From Microvirga terrestris (GTDB lineage: Bacteria > Pseudomonadota > Alphaproteobacteria > Rhizobiales > Beijerinckiaceae): a stretch of DNA of 64,000 bases. Of the stretch, positions 19,455 to 32,034 are shown one piece after another. Every line of letters begins with the position of its first letter. Position 1 is the stretch's first letter. A program made the translations under genes and the position numbers. The stretch is from positions 372,001 through 436,000 of the forward strand of contig NZ_JADQDN010000003.1 in the NCBI RefSeq assembly GCF_015694425.1. Direction: 5' to 3'. A model generated the notes under the pieces. That model had not been told where the DNA came from, did no database searches, and saw only the letters and a list, made by a program, of their open reading frames with translations.

Positions 19455-20489
19455 TCAGTTCACTTTGCGCTGGTCGGCAGCAGGCAAGAACTGCTCCGTG
19501 AACACCGCATCCACTTCGGGCTTTGCCTTGTAGGCGAAGGTCAGGCCGATCTGGTCGAGGGCCTTGGCGAAGCGGGCTTTGTCGATTCCGCCATAGCCGT
19601 TCTCTTTCACCCAGGGCGTGATCATGTTCTGCTCCAGCACCATCTTGAGGCGCTCGAGCTCCACGTCCTTCTTGGCGACGTCGTTTCGCTTGATCACCGA
19701 GTCGACGGCGCTTGACGGGTCCTTCACCGTGTCCTGCACACCCTTCATAATGGCGCGCAGCAAGCCCTTCACGGCCTCAGGTTTTTCCTGCGCAAATTTC
19801 TGCGAGACGATGATCGTATTGCCGTAAAGATCGACGCCATAATCGCTCATGAGCATGACGACAATATCGTCCGCTGGCACGCCGCGGGATTTCAGATTGA
19901 TGTAGGACGACATGGAGAAGCCGAAGACTGCATCGACCTCGCCCTGCGCCAGCATGGGCTCGCGAACCGGGAAGCCCACGTTCTCGAACTTCATGCTGGA
20001 ATCGTCGATCTTGTTCACGGCCTTGAAGATCGGCCACTGCGCGTAGGCGCCATCGGCCGCGGGAGCGCCGAATTTCTTGCCTTGGAGGCTCGACACCTCC
20101 TTGCTGATGCCCCGGCTTTTGCGGCCGATGAGGGCGAAGGGCGGCCGGTCATAGATCACCATTACGGCCTTGATATCGGTGCCGGGATTCTCGTCGCGAA
20201 AGCGTACAAGGGAGTTCACGTCGCCGAAGCCCACGTCGTAGGTGCCTGACGCCACGCGGGAGATCGGCTCTCGGGAGCCTGCCGCAGGATCGATGGTGAC
20301 GTCGAGGCCCTCGGCCTTGAAATAGCCCTTGTCGAGGGCCACCGCGAAGGGCGCTGCCGGACCTTCCCAGCGCCAGTCCAGGGAGAATCGCACCGGGGTC
20401 TGAGCCTGGACGGCGGAGCCGAGAAGCAGGGCGGCGCCCGCCAGCATACCTCTGATCCACCTTGCTTTCATCGAACGATCCGCCAACAT
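19455..20489 (-). CDS. ABC transporter substrate-binding protein (NMT1/THI5-like)
   Basis: A 344-residue periplasmic binding protein with a signal peptide ending about residue 29 (LLLGSAVQAQ). The mature part begins with FSLDWRWEGPAAPFAVALDKGYF and contains AAGSREPISRVASGTYDVGFGDVNSL, typical of NMT1/THI5-like and SsuA/TauA-type proteins. It should capture the ligand for the following ATPase and permease. Candidates are pyrimidine precursors, sulfonates, taurine or nitrate; no TPP riboswitch or sulfur-metabolism gene is nearby, so the ligand stays open. The ATG at 20489 has GAGGTGA about 6 bases upstream, better than the longer in-frame alternative. Confidence 0.88.
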   Translation of the reverse strand: MLADRSMKARWIRGMLAGAALLLGSAVQAQTPVRFSLDWRWEGPAAPFAVALDKGYFKAEGLDVTIDPAAGSREPISRVASGTYDVGFGDVNSLVRFRDENPGTDIKAVMVIYDRPPFALIGRKSRGISKEVSSLQGKKFGAPAADGAYAQWPIFKAVNKIDDSSMKFENVGFPVREPMLAQGEVDAVFGFSMSSYINLKSRGVPADDIVVMLMSDYGVDLYGNTIIVSQKFAQEKPEAVKGLLRAIMKGVQDTVKDPSSAVDSVIKRNDVAKKDVELERLKMVLEQNMITPWVKENGYGGIDKARFAKALDQIGLTFAYKAKPEVDAVFTEQFLPAADQRKVN

Positions 20490-20788
20490 CACCGTCACCT
20501 CTGTTTTTATGGTCGGGAGCCTTTCGGCTTCCCTTTGGCCAGCTCCCTTGTTCTTGATCATGCAAGCAGATCGGTGCTTCGGGTCAAGTCTCTTGGCCAA
20601 GCATCCCTGCCGGCAAGACGGGCATCTGACAAAAAGTTGAGCAGAAGTTCTGTGAATCGAGACCCTTGACGGGCTCAAGAGCTCTCCCCACCTTGGTCCC
20701 ATCGGCGACCGGGCCCCTCTGGCAGGACGCAACCGCGACTGCGATGTCGGAGCCGATGCTTGAACTTAAAGCAATCAAAGGTCCGGTT

Positions 20789-21796
20789 ATGCCAGAATTC
20801 CTGCTCATGGAATGGCTGGGAAAGCCCGTCTGGATGTGGACGGCTTTCCTGAGCCTTGTCGTTTTTCTCCTCGCCTTCGATCTCGGTGTCCTGAACAGGA
20901 AGGACAAGGAGCTCGGCGTGAAGGAGAGCCTTCTCCTCTCTGCCTTCTATATCGGTATCGCGACACTCTTCGGCGCCTATATCTGGTGGTCGTTCGAAAC
21001 CGGCCTGCTGGTGACCCAGGATGGCAGCCATGCGGGCATCGCCTACTTCACGGGCTTCTTCATCGAGAAGTCCTTGTCTATCGACAACGTCTTCGTGATC
21101 TCGCTGATCTTCAGCTACTTCGCGATCCCTCGAAAATACCAATACCGCGCCCTCGTCTGGGGCATCGTCGGCGTCATCGTCCTGCGCGGCATCATGATTG
21201 CCGTGGGCGCTGCACTGGTACAGGAATACGCCTGGATGCTCTACATCTTCGGCGCCTTCCTCATCGCGACGGGCATCAAGATGCTGATCGTTCCCGAGGG
21301 CGATCCCGACATCGAGAAGAACGCGCTCGTTCGCTTCCTGCGCAAGCACATGCGGGTGACGAACCGCCTTCACGACCAGCACTTCTTCGTGCATGAGCCC
21401 GATCCGAAGACAGGCAAGATCCTCACCTGGGCGACGCCGCTCTTCCTGGCCCTCGTGGTGATCAACGTCGCCGACCTGATCTTCGCGGTGGATTCGGTGC
21501 CGGCGATCTTCGCCATCACCACGGACACGTTCGTGGTCTACACGGCCAATATCATGGCGATCCTCGGCCTGCGCGCGCTTTACTTCGCCCTGGCCGCCAT
21601 GGTGCACCGGTTCCACTACCTGAAATACGCCCTGGCGCTGGTGCTCGTATTCATCGGCGGCAAGATCTTCTGGAACCAGCTCGTGGGCAAGCTCGATCCC
21701 ACGATCTCGTTGGGCGTCACCCTCGCCCTGATCACAGGCGGCGTGGTGTTCTCCCTCTGGAAGACGAAGGACGAGCCGAAGGAGGTTTCGAGCTAA
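20789..21796 (+). CDS. TerC family integral membrane protein
   Basis: A 335-residue inner-membrane protein with about nine hydrophobic helices. TerC hallmarks are LAFDLGVLNRKDKELGVKESL, FFIEKSLSIDNVFV and NVADLIFAVDSVPAIFAIT, with the paired Asp residues in membrane segments thought to bind a divalent metal. Relatives are implicated in manganese export or metallation of secreted enzymes, and historically in tellurite resistance. It is divergent from the binding-protein gene across about 300 bases, in which I see no clear operator. A manganese (yybP-ykoY) riboswitch was looked for by eye and not found. The ATG at 20789 follows AAAGGTCC; starts further upstream lack homology. Confidence 0.9.
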   Translation: MPEFLLMEWLGKPVWMWTAFLSLVVFLLAFDLGVLNRKDKELGVKESLLLSAFYIGIATLFGAYIWWSFETGLLVTQDGSHAGIAYFTGFFIEKSLSIDNVFVISLIFSYFAIPRKYQYRALVWGIVGVIVLRGIMIAVGAALVQEYAWMLYIFGAFLIATGIKMLIVPEGDPDIEKNALVRFLRKHMRVTNRLHDQHFFVHEPDPKTGKILTWATPLFLALVVINVADLIFAVDSVPAIFAITTDTFVVYTANIMAILGLRALYFALAAMVHRFHYLKYALALVLVFIGGKIFWNQLVGKLDPTISLGVTLALITGGVVFSLWKTKDEPKEVSS

Positions 21797-21808
21797 AGAT
21801 CCTTCTAC

Positions 21809-21889
21809 GTCATCACCGGCTTTGTGCCGTTGATCTCGATTGAGGAGCGCTTCTTCGATCAAGATGGTCGGGCTTGTCCCGGCCATGAC
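21809..21889. repeat. Intergenic palindromic repeat between terC-like and putR genes
   Basis: It opens GTCATCACCGGCTTTGTGCCG and closes GTCGGGCTTGTCCCGGCCATGAC. This is the GGCCGG...CATGAC variant of the dispersed palindrome family (compare 38262, 45447, 36037). It lies between convergent genes. Confidence 0.7.
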
Positions 21890-21900
21890 GCGTGCAGGTG

Positions 21901-22368
21901 TCACACCGGCAAAATCCCGTCGCTCTTCACCTCTTCCATCACCGCGTAGGTGCGGGTCTCCTTCACGCCTGGGAGCGCGAGAAGGATCTCGCCGAGAAAG
22001 CGGCGATAGGCGGCCATGTCGGCCACGCGGGTCTTCACCAGATAATCGAAGCCGCCGGCGACCATGTGGCATTCCAGAACTTCAGGTGCCCGCTTCACCG
22101 CCTCGGCGAATTTTTCAAAGACATCAGGTGTCGTCTTGTCGAGAGAGACCTCCACGAAGACCAGGAGGCCTAAGCCGAGCCGGTGCGGGTCGAGCCTTGC
22201 CCCGTAGCCGGCGATGAAGCCCTCCCGCTGCAAGCGTTTGACCCGGTCGCTGGTGGAGGTGGGCGACAGCCCGACCTTTTCCGCCAAGTCCACGGTGGCG
22301 ATGCGGCCATCGGTCTGGAGGGCTTTGAGGATCTTGCGATCGGTACGGTCCAAGTCCGGCATTTTCAC
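21901..22368 (-). CDS. putR: Lrp/AsnC family regulator, probable PutR
   Basis: A 155-residue regulator. Residues 8-60 form a winged helix-turn-helix (LDRTDRKILKALQTDGRIAT...GLSPTSTSDRVKRLQREGFI); the rest is the Lrp ligand-sensing RAM domain (HMVAGGFDYLVKTRVADM). It is divergent from putA across about 100 bases, the classical alphaproteobacterial arrangement in which PutR activates putA in response to proline (established for related rhizobia and Agrobacterium). The role here is therefore strongly suggested by context. The start is GTG at 22368 or the ATG two codons later. Confidence 0.9.
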   Translation of the reverse strand: MKMPDLDRTDRKILKALQTDGRIATVDLAEKVGLSPTSTSDRVKRLQREGFIAGYGARLDPHRLGLGLLVFVEVSLDKTTPDVFEKFAEAVKRAPEVLECHMVAGGFDYLVKTRVADMAAYRRFLGEILLALPGVKETRTYAVMEEVKSDGILPV

Positions 22369-22476
22369 GGTCTTTCAAAAGAATGACCGTCTTTCCTAAG
22401 GCAGATCCATTGATTTTGCCATCGAAGCACGCCTCTTGGCCACCTATATTCCGGGAAACATCCAGAGGATCTTTCG

Positions 22477-25400
22477 ATGCGTCCTTCCCCCAGCACCGCC
22501 CTGCCCTTCAACCCACCCTATGCGGAAGACGACAAAGCCCTCGCCGCCCGCCTTCTCGCCAGCTCCCGCCTGTCGCCGGAGCGGGAGAAGCGTGTGGACG
22601 CGCAGGCCACGCGGCTGATCGAGGCGATCCGTGCCAAGGGTGGCGGGCTCGGCGGCGTCGAGGAGATGCTGCGGGAATATGCGCTCTCTACCAAGGAGGG
22701 ACTGGCCCTCATGGTGCTGGCCGAGGCCCTGTTGCGGGTGCCGGATTCCGCCACGGCCGACCGGCTCATCGAGGACAAGCTGGGCCAGGCCGATTTCGCC
22801 GGCCATGAATCGAAGTCCGACGCCTTCCTCGTCTCGGCCTCGGCCTGGGCGCTCGGCATCACCGCGCGGGTCATTCAGCCCGGCGAGACGCCGGAGAGCA
22901 TTCTCGGCCAGCTCACCAAGCGCCTTGGGGTTCCGGCCGTGCGAACCGCCACGCGCCAGGCCATGCGGGTCATGGGCAACCACTTCGTGCTCGGCCAGAC
23001 CATCGAGGAGGCCCTGAAGCGGGCAGGTTCCTCGAAGGGACGGGTCTATCGTTATTCCTTCGACATGCTGGGCGAAGGCGCCCGCACCGCCGACGATGCG
23101 CGCCGCTACTTCGATTCCTACGCGTCGGCCATCGACGCCATCGGCCGATCCGCCGGCAACGAGCCCCTGCCGAACCGTCCCGGAATCTCGGTGAAGCTCT
23201 CGGCCCTGCATCCGCGCTACGAAGCGACGAGCCGGGAGCGGGTCATGCGTGAACTCGTGCCACTGGTGATCGAGCTGGCTCGACAAGCCAAGTCCTATGA
23301 TCTCAACTTCACCGTCGATGCGGAGGAGGCTGACCGGCTCGAACTCTCGCTCGAGGTGATCGAGGCCGTGCTGGCGGATCCGTCGCTCGCCGACTGGAAA
23401 GGTTTCGGGCTTGCCATCCAATCCTACCAGAAGCGCGCCGGCTCGATGATCGATGCCATCGCGGCCATGGCGGAGAAATTCGACCGCCAGCTCATGGTGC
23501 GCCTCGTGAAGGGCGCCTATTGGGACACGGAGGTGAAGCGTGCCCAGGAGCGCGGGCTCGACGATTACCCGGTCTTCACCCGCAAGGCGATGACGGATCT
23601 TCACTACATGGCCTGCGCCGAGAAGATGCTGTCACTTCGTCCACGCATCTACCCGCAATTCGCAACCCACAATGCGCTCACCGTCGCGTCCATCATCGAG
23701 CGCGCCGGCGGTACGGAGGGCTACGAGTTCCAGCGCCTGCACGGCATGGGCGAGGCGCTCTATGCGCGCCTCCTGGAGGATAATCCGGGCCTTGCCTGCC
23801 GCGCCTATGCGCCGGTGGGCGGCCACCGCGATCTCCTCGCCTATCTCGTGCGCCGTCTTCTGGAGAACGGTGCGAACTCCTCCTTCGTGTCCGTGGCGGC
23901 CGATCCGAACATGCCGGTCGAGGCGCTTCTGAAGCGTCCCGCCGACATCATCGTGTCCGCCGACAAAGCGCGTCATTCGAAGCTCCCGCTGCCGCGCGAT
24001 CTTTATGGTCCGGAGCGCGCGAATTCACGCGGCGTGGAGTTCGGCCACCAAGCTTCTCTCGATGCGCTTGTGGCAGAGATCGGGAAGAGCGCGCAGCAGA
24101 GCTTTAAGGCCGAGCCGCTGATTGACGGCAAGGCGGCCTCGGGCACGTCCCGCCCGGTCGTCAGCCCCATCGACGGCAGCACGGTTGCAGGCCACGTGAC
24201 GGAAGCCTCACCGGAGGTGGCGGATCGCGCCATGGCGGCGGCTCACAAGGGCTTTGCAAGCTGGAGCCGCATGGATGCGGACACCCGCGCCAAGGCATTG
24301 CAGCGCGCGGCCGATCTATTGGAGGAGCGGCGTGGGGCGCTGCTGCACCTGCTGCAGGTGGAAGCAGGCAAGACTTTGGACGATGCGCTCTCCGAGGTGC
24401 GCGAGGCAGTCGACTTCCTGCGCTACTACGCCGTTCAGGGACGCACTCTCTTCGGCGGGGGTGACTTGATGCCGGGGCCGACCGGCGAGAGCAATGTACT
24501 GCGCCTGCGCGGCCGTGGCGTGTTCGTGGCGATCTCGCCCTGGAACTTCCCGCTCGCCATCTTCCTCGGCCAAGTGAGCGCGGCGCTCATGGCCGGTAAT
24601 GCGGTTGTGGCCAAGCCCGCCGAGCAGACGCCGCTGATCGCGGACCTCGCCGTGCGCATCCTGCACGAAGCCGGCGTGCCGAAGACAGCCCTTCATCTCG
24701 TGCCGGGTGACGGACGCGTCGGTGCCCGTCTTGTCGAGCATAAGAACGTAGCCGGTGTGGTGTTTACCGGCTCGACGGAAGTCGCCCGCATTATCAACCG
24801 CACGCTGGCGAACAAGGACGCGGCCATCGTGCCGTTGATCGCCGAGACCGGCGGCATCAATGCCATGATCGTCGATGCCACGGCCCTGCCCGAGCAGGTC
24901 GCGGACGATGTAGTGACGTCTGCCTTCCGTTCCGCCGGCCAGCGTTGCTCGGCCCTTCGCCTTCTCTGCGTGCAGGAGGATGTGGCGGATCGCATGATCG
25001 AGATGATCGCCGGCAATGCCCGCGAGCTGAAGCTTGCCGACCCACGCGAGATCTCGACCCATGTGGGCCCGGTGATCGACCGCGAGGCGAAGGATAAGCT
25101 CGATGCGCACATCGCCAGCATGAAGCGTCAGGCGAAGGTGCATTACGCCGGCGAAGCACCTGCGACCGGCACCTATGTGGCGCCGCATATCTTCGAACTC
25201 AACAAGCCGCACGATCTCGCCCAGGAGGTGTTCGGGCCGGTGCTGCATGTGGTCCGCTACAAGGCGGATCGCCTGGAGGAGGCGCTGCAGGCGATCGAGG
25301 GGACGGGCTACGGCCTGACGCTCGGCGTGCATTCCCGCATCGATTCGACAGTCGAGCGTGTGGTGGAAGCCCTGTCTGTGGGCAACGTCTATGTGAACCG

Positions 25401-25575
25401 CAACATGATCGGCGCCGTGGTCGGCGTGCAGCCCTTCGGCGGCCACGGCCTCTCCGGCACGGGCCCCAAGGCGGGCGGTCCGCACTACCTCCTGCGCTTC
25501 GCCACCGAACAGACTGTGACAATCAACACGGCAGCGGCCGGCGGCAACGCGAACCTCATCGCCATGGGGGAGTAG
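22477..25575 (+). CDS. putA: Bifunctional proline dehydrogenase / L-glutamate gamma-semialdehyde dehydrogenase PutA
   Basis: PutA (1032 residues) oxidises proline to P5C with FAD, then to glutamate with NAD+. The proline dehydrogenase barrel spans about residues 130-480, with RLVKGAYWDTEVKRAQERG near 341. The aldehyde dehydrogenase spans about 520-1000, with FTGSTEVA, ETGGINAM near 790 and catalytic Cys in SAGQRCSALR near 823. There is no N-terminal ribbon-helix-helix domain, so unlike the E. coli 1320-residue protein it cannot repress its own gene. The divergent Lrp-type gene supplies regulation instead. It resembles the short Bradyrhizobium-type PutA in length. The ATG follows GAGGATCTTTCG. 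Confidence 0.97.
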   Translation: MRPSPSTALPFNPPYAEDDKALAARLLASSRLSPEREKRVDAQATRLIEAIRAKGGGLGGVEEMLREYALSTKEGLALMVLAEALLRVPDSATADRLIEDKLGQADFAGHESKSDAFLVSASAWALGITARVIQPGETPESILGQLTKRLGVPAVRTATRQAMRVMGNHFVLGQTIEEALKRAGSSKGRVYRYSFDMLGEGARTADDARRYFDSYASAIDAIGRSAGNEPLPNRPGISVKLSALHPRYEATSRERVMRELVPLVIELARQAKSYDLNFTVDAEEADRLELSLEVIEAVLADPSLADWKGFGLAIQSYQKRAGSMIDAIAAMAEKFDRQLMVRLVKGAYWDTEVKRAQERGLDDYPVFTRKAMTDLHYMACAEKMLSLRPRIYPQFATHNALTVASIIERAGGTEGYEFQRLHGMGEALYARLLEDNPGLACRAYAPVGGHRDLLAYLVRRLLENGANSSFVSVAADPNMPVEALLKRPADIIVSADKARHSKLPLPRDLYGPERANSRGVEFGHQASLDALVAEIGKSAQQSFKAEPLIDGKAASGTSRPVVSPIDGSTVAGHVTEASPEVADRAMAAAHKGFASWSRMDADTRAKALQRAADLLEERRGALLHLLQVEAGKTLDDALSEVREAVDFLRYYAVQGRTLFGGGDLMPGPTGESNVLRLRGRGVFVAISPWNFPLAIFLGQVSAALMAGNAVVAKPAEQTPLIADLAVRILHEAGVPKTALHLVPGDGRVGARLVEHKNVAGVVFTGSTEVARIINRTLANKDAAIVPLIAETGGINAMIVDATALPEQVADDVVTSAFRSAGQRCSALRLLCVQEDVADRMIEMIAGNARELKLADPREISTHVGPVIDREAKDKLDAHIASMKRQAKVHYAGEAPATGTYVAPHIFELNKPHDLAQEVFGPVLHVVRYKADRLEEALQAIEGTGYGLTLGVHSRIDSTVERVVEALSVGNVYVNRNMIGAVVGVQPFGGHGLSGTGPKAGGPHYLLRFATEQTVTINTAAAGGNANLIAMGE

Positions 25576-25603
25576 TGCTCCACACCTGAGTCATTTGCTC
25601 GAT

Positions 25604-25632
25604 GTCATCGCCGGCCTTGTGCCGGTGATGAC
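25604..25632. repeat. Short palindrome after putA
   Basis: GTCATCGCCGGC-cttgt-GCCGGTGATGAC is a near-perfect hairpin 29 bases downstream of the putA stop, a member of the dispersed palindrome family. It may also help end the putA transcript. Confidence 0.7.
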
Positions 25633-25641
25633 CTGGGTAGG

Positions 25642-26154
25642 CTATTGCTGGAATACGAAAGTCCTCACCTTCTCCCAAGGCCCGCCGCGATACCACCACA
25701 GGTCCAGCCCTGTTCCTGTGACCTCGAACGGCTGAAATCCTTCTTTCAGGTCCTCCAGCAGAGCCCTTGCTTGTGTTGGATCGACCTTGTTCTGCACCGT
25801 CACATGCGGATTATGGTTCTGCCGGTCCTGTGGCTTGAGCCAGTCATTCCATCCTAACGCGAGATGACGACGCACCCTGCTTAGCTCAGAAGATTCAAGC
25901 GCATAGGCGACCCCGCGCCCGAGGGAGCGCAAGCCTGTCACATCGAGTTTGAAAGGTTGCTGACCGGAGATCGTAGTCTCGATGTCGTTTTGGATAGCTG
26001 CAAGCTGCTCGCCTGGCAGAGCATGAAACAGCGTCAGATGCGCCGGGATGAAGTTTCTCCCAGGGGGAAAGTAGCGCCGCCGCTGCTCGTCGAAGAAGGC
26101 GAAGGAGCGCTCGTCGAGCTGGAGCGTGAGGATGAGCGCCGCTGGTGTGTTCAT
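25642..26154 (-). CDS. 2'-5' RNA ligase / LigT-like 2H phosphoesterase family protein
   Basis: A 170-residue protein with the two HxTx motifs of 2H phosphoesterases, HLTL near residue 40 (PAHLTLFHALPG) and HVTV near residue 123 (NPHVTVQNKVDP). These His residues form the active site for cyclic phosphodiester hydrolysis or 2'-5' RNA ligation. The natural substrate is unknown. It follows the ATP synthase terminator and is convergent with putA, so it probably has its own promoter in the short gap before atpC's terminator. Confidence 0.88.
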   Translation of the reverse strand: MNTPAALILTLQLDERSFAFFDEQRRRYFPPGRNFIPAHLTLFHALPGEQLAAIQNDIETTISGQQPFKLDVTGLRSLGRGVAYALESSELSRVRRHLALGWNDWLKPQDRQNHNPHVTVQNKVDPTQARALLEDLKEGFQPFEVTGTGLDLWWYRGGPWEKVRTFVFQQ

Positions 26155-26159
26155 AAATA

Positions 26160-26184
26160 GAAAAACCCGGCTCGGGGCCGGGTT
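26160..26184 (-). terminator. Terminator of the atp operon
   Basis: On the minus strand, AACCCGGC-cccga-GCCGGGTT is followed by TTTTTC, 28 bases after the atpC stop. It is the natural end of the atpHAGDC transcript. Confidence 0.9.
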
Positions 26185-26211
26185 GTTTCAGATCTCAAGC
26201 CGTCGATCGCT

Positions 26212-26613
26212 TTAGAAGTTCAGCGCCGCCTTGGCTTCGCGCAGCTGTGCGATGGCCGACTCGGCCGCCTGCTTGGTGGCCGGTTCGTTGCTGGCATCGT
26301 AGTGCATCTCGGCCGTCAGGATCTCGTGATCGAGGATCTCCTGGGTCAGTTCCTCCTCAGGCAATGCCCGCTCGGCCAGGACCGTGAGGCCGTTCTGGTT
26401 TACGTCGGCGAAGCCGCCGCGGACCAGGATGCGCCGTCCATTGCCGGGCGTGCTGGTGATGACGAGGAACCCGGTCTTGAGGGCCGTCATCACCGGCGAG
26501 TGGCCGGCCAGAACCGTCATGTCGCCCTCGGTCGCCGGCAGCACGACCGCATCCACGTCGCCGGAGAACAGCACGCGCTCAGGAGAGACGAGTTCGAAGT
26601 TGAAGGTAGCCAT
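26212..26613 (-). CDS. atpC: F1Fo ATP synthase subunit epsilon
   Basis: A 133-residue epsilon subunit, part of the central stalk that also inhibits ATP hydrolysis. The N-terminal beta-sandwich reads FNFELVSPERVLFSGDVDAVVLPATEGDMTVL, typical of AtpC. The C-terminal helical part is short but present. It is the last gene of the operon, separated from atpD by about 113 bases containing a palindromic repeat. Confidence 0.95.
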   Translation of the reverse strand: MATFNFELVSPERVLFSGDVDAVVLPATEGDMTVLAGHSPVMTALKTGFLVITSTPGNGRRILVRGGFADVNQNGLTVLAERALPEEELTQEILDHEILTAEMHYDASNEPATKQAAESAIAQLREAKAALNF

Positions 26614-26628
26614 CTATCTGAGCTCCTC

Positions 26629-26713
26629 GTCATCCCGATCGTGATCGGGAGTCGTTTGGGAGATACGCTTAGACGCGATCATCCCGGAGCGTGCAAGCAC
26701 GGCTCCGGGATGA
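26629..26713. repeat. Palindromic repeats inside the atp operon (atpD-atpC gap)
   Basis: Two hairpins fill the gap. The first is TCCCGATC-g-TGATCGGGA, and the second pairs ATCCCGGAGC with GCTCCGGGAT around a short centre. The outer ends are the family motifs GTCATCC and GGATGA. In RNA these could stabilise the 3' end of atpD or lower atpC expression. Confidence 0.75.
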
Positions 26714-26726
26714 AGCGAGACTTGAT

Positions 26727-29076
<2,350 letters not shown>

Positions 29077-29130
29077 CGAGCGGCCCTACCCTCTCCGGAA
29101 ATCCGGCTGGATTCTAAGCGAACGGTGTCT

Positions 29131-30659
<1,529 letters not shown>

Positions 30660-30660
<1 letters not shown>

Positions 30661-31232
30661 CAGTGGACCTCTTTCATCGCTAGACGAATGGAATTGAGTT
30701 TGGTGCGCACCGAGGCATCCACCATGCGGGAGCCCATCTTCACGATGAGACCGCCGATGAGGCTCGGGTCGATTTTGACGTCGACAGCAACGTCAGCCTT
30801 GGCGACGTCGCGCAGCGCCGCCTTGATTTCGTTCAGAACGGTGTCGGACGGCGCCTCCGCCAGGGTGACCTGCGCCCGGACGATACCCTTGGCATCGGAC
30901 ACGAGGTTCTGGAAGGCGCGGATCATATCCGGCAGGACGAAGAGCCGGCGCTTGGAGGACACGAGGCGGATGAAATTACCCGCAAGGCCCGAAATGCCGG
31001 CCTTGTCGAGAATGGCGCCGATCGCGTTCGACTGCTCTTCAGCCGTGAAAATGGGGTTGGAGATCAGGCGCTGCAAGTCGTCGCTGCCGCGGATCATCTG
31101 GTCGAAGCGAGCGAGATCGCCGGCGACAGCGTCCACGGCATTCGCCTCGCGGGCGACTTCGAACATCGCCGAAGCATAGCGCAACGCTACGCCCGACAGG
31201 AGGGGTCCATCATGGGAACCGCTTTGCGCCAC
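30660..31232 (-). CDS. atpH: F1Fo ATP synthase subunit delta
   Basis: The 190-residue peripheral-stalk subunit (OSCP homologue) that links F1 to the b subunits. It opens with [22 protein letters not shown] and ends with [25 protein letters not shown], the canonical C-terminal signature. The start is GTG at 31232. It is the first gene of atpHAGDC; atpBEF is not in the window, as expected for alphaproteobacteria. About 210 bases upstream, down to the histidine phosphatase stop, must hold the operon promoter. Confidence 0.95.
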
Positions 31233-31441
31233 GTAACCGTCTCTCTTGTCATAACGGGCCCTCGGACCGGAAAGGCCTGCGAGCGAGGCATCCGGGAGAC
31301 CCGTCAGGTGTGGAAATGAGCCCGGGACGGGAGCCTTCTCCGCCCGTCAGGCGAGGGTGCACTAGCATGGGTTTTTCCGAGGCGCAAGGCGAGCTGAGCC
31401 CTGTTCGGACCGGAAAAACCGGGCGTCTGCCGAGGCCGGGC

Positions 31442-32002
31442 CTAAAGTTCCAGGGCGGCGACTTCGCAATTGGTGAGAAACCGCCCGACAAGCTTGCTGA
31501 AGAAGGTGCCGTGGCCCACCACTGCGATCATCGTTTCCGGCCTCTCCGCCAGCCAGCCGCGGAACCGCTCGACCCGCTCCTCGAAGACATGGGGCGGCTC
31601 GTAGACGAAGCCCCGCTCGTTCACCTCGCCCTCGTTGTGCCACCAGACCTCATCCAGGTGGCCGAAGTGCAGGTGGGGGAAATCCTGGGCCAGATGAGAG
31701 ACGGCGCGGCCCACGTCGCAGCTGCTCTCCAGGTGCTCCCGGTGGAGGCATTCCACGAGAATCGTCGGCGACGCGGGATGGGTCCCGAACAGCCCCAGGG
31801 TGGTCTGGATCGCCCGGGTCAGGGGCGAGGTCACGACAAGTTCATAAGGGTGCTGGCGCAACTCCGGCGCCCGCTCGGCCACTTGGCGTTGGCCAAGCTC
31901 CGTGAGCGGCGCATCGAAATGCCCCGGATCCTCGCCATGCTCGGCGAAATGCGCATTGAAGGTAGACTGGCCGTGGCGGATGCAATGGACGATCTTGGGC
32001 AT
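31442..32002 (-). CDS. Histidine phosphatase (phosphoglycerate mutase-like) family protein
   Basis: A 186-residue protein with the catalytic RHG motif (HCIRHGQSTFN) near residue 9, the conserved TSPLTRAIQT segment and the second catalytic His in VVGHGTFF. The family includes small-molecule phosphatases and phosphoglycerate mutases; the substrate here is unknown. It lies 32 bases downstream of priA on the same strand and may be cotranscribed with it. Confidence 0.9.
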   Translation of the reverse strand: MPKIVHCIRHGQSTFNAHFAEHGEDPGHFDAPLTELGQRQVAERAPELRQHPYELVVTSPLTRAIQTTLGLFGTHPASPTILVECLHREHLESSCDVGRAVSHLAQDFPHLHFGHLDEVWWHNEGEVNERGFVYEPPHVFEERVERFRGWLAERPETMIAVVGHGTFFSKLVGRFLTNCEVAALEL

Positions 32003-32034
32003 GGTACCTGTCTAGATGAAATTTCTCTGGTTGG

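Noticed and set aside
20490-20740. TPP riboswitch upstream of the NMT1/THI5-like binding protein
   Set aside because: No CTGAGA and no ACCTGATCTGG-like blocks are found on the minus strand.
20640-20788. Manganese (yybP-ykoY) riboswitch upstream of the TerC-family gene
   Set aside because: TerC genes can carry this element, but the conserved GGGGAGTA and GGCGAGACC-like blocks are not present in the leader.
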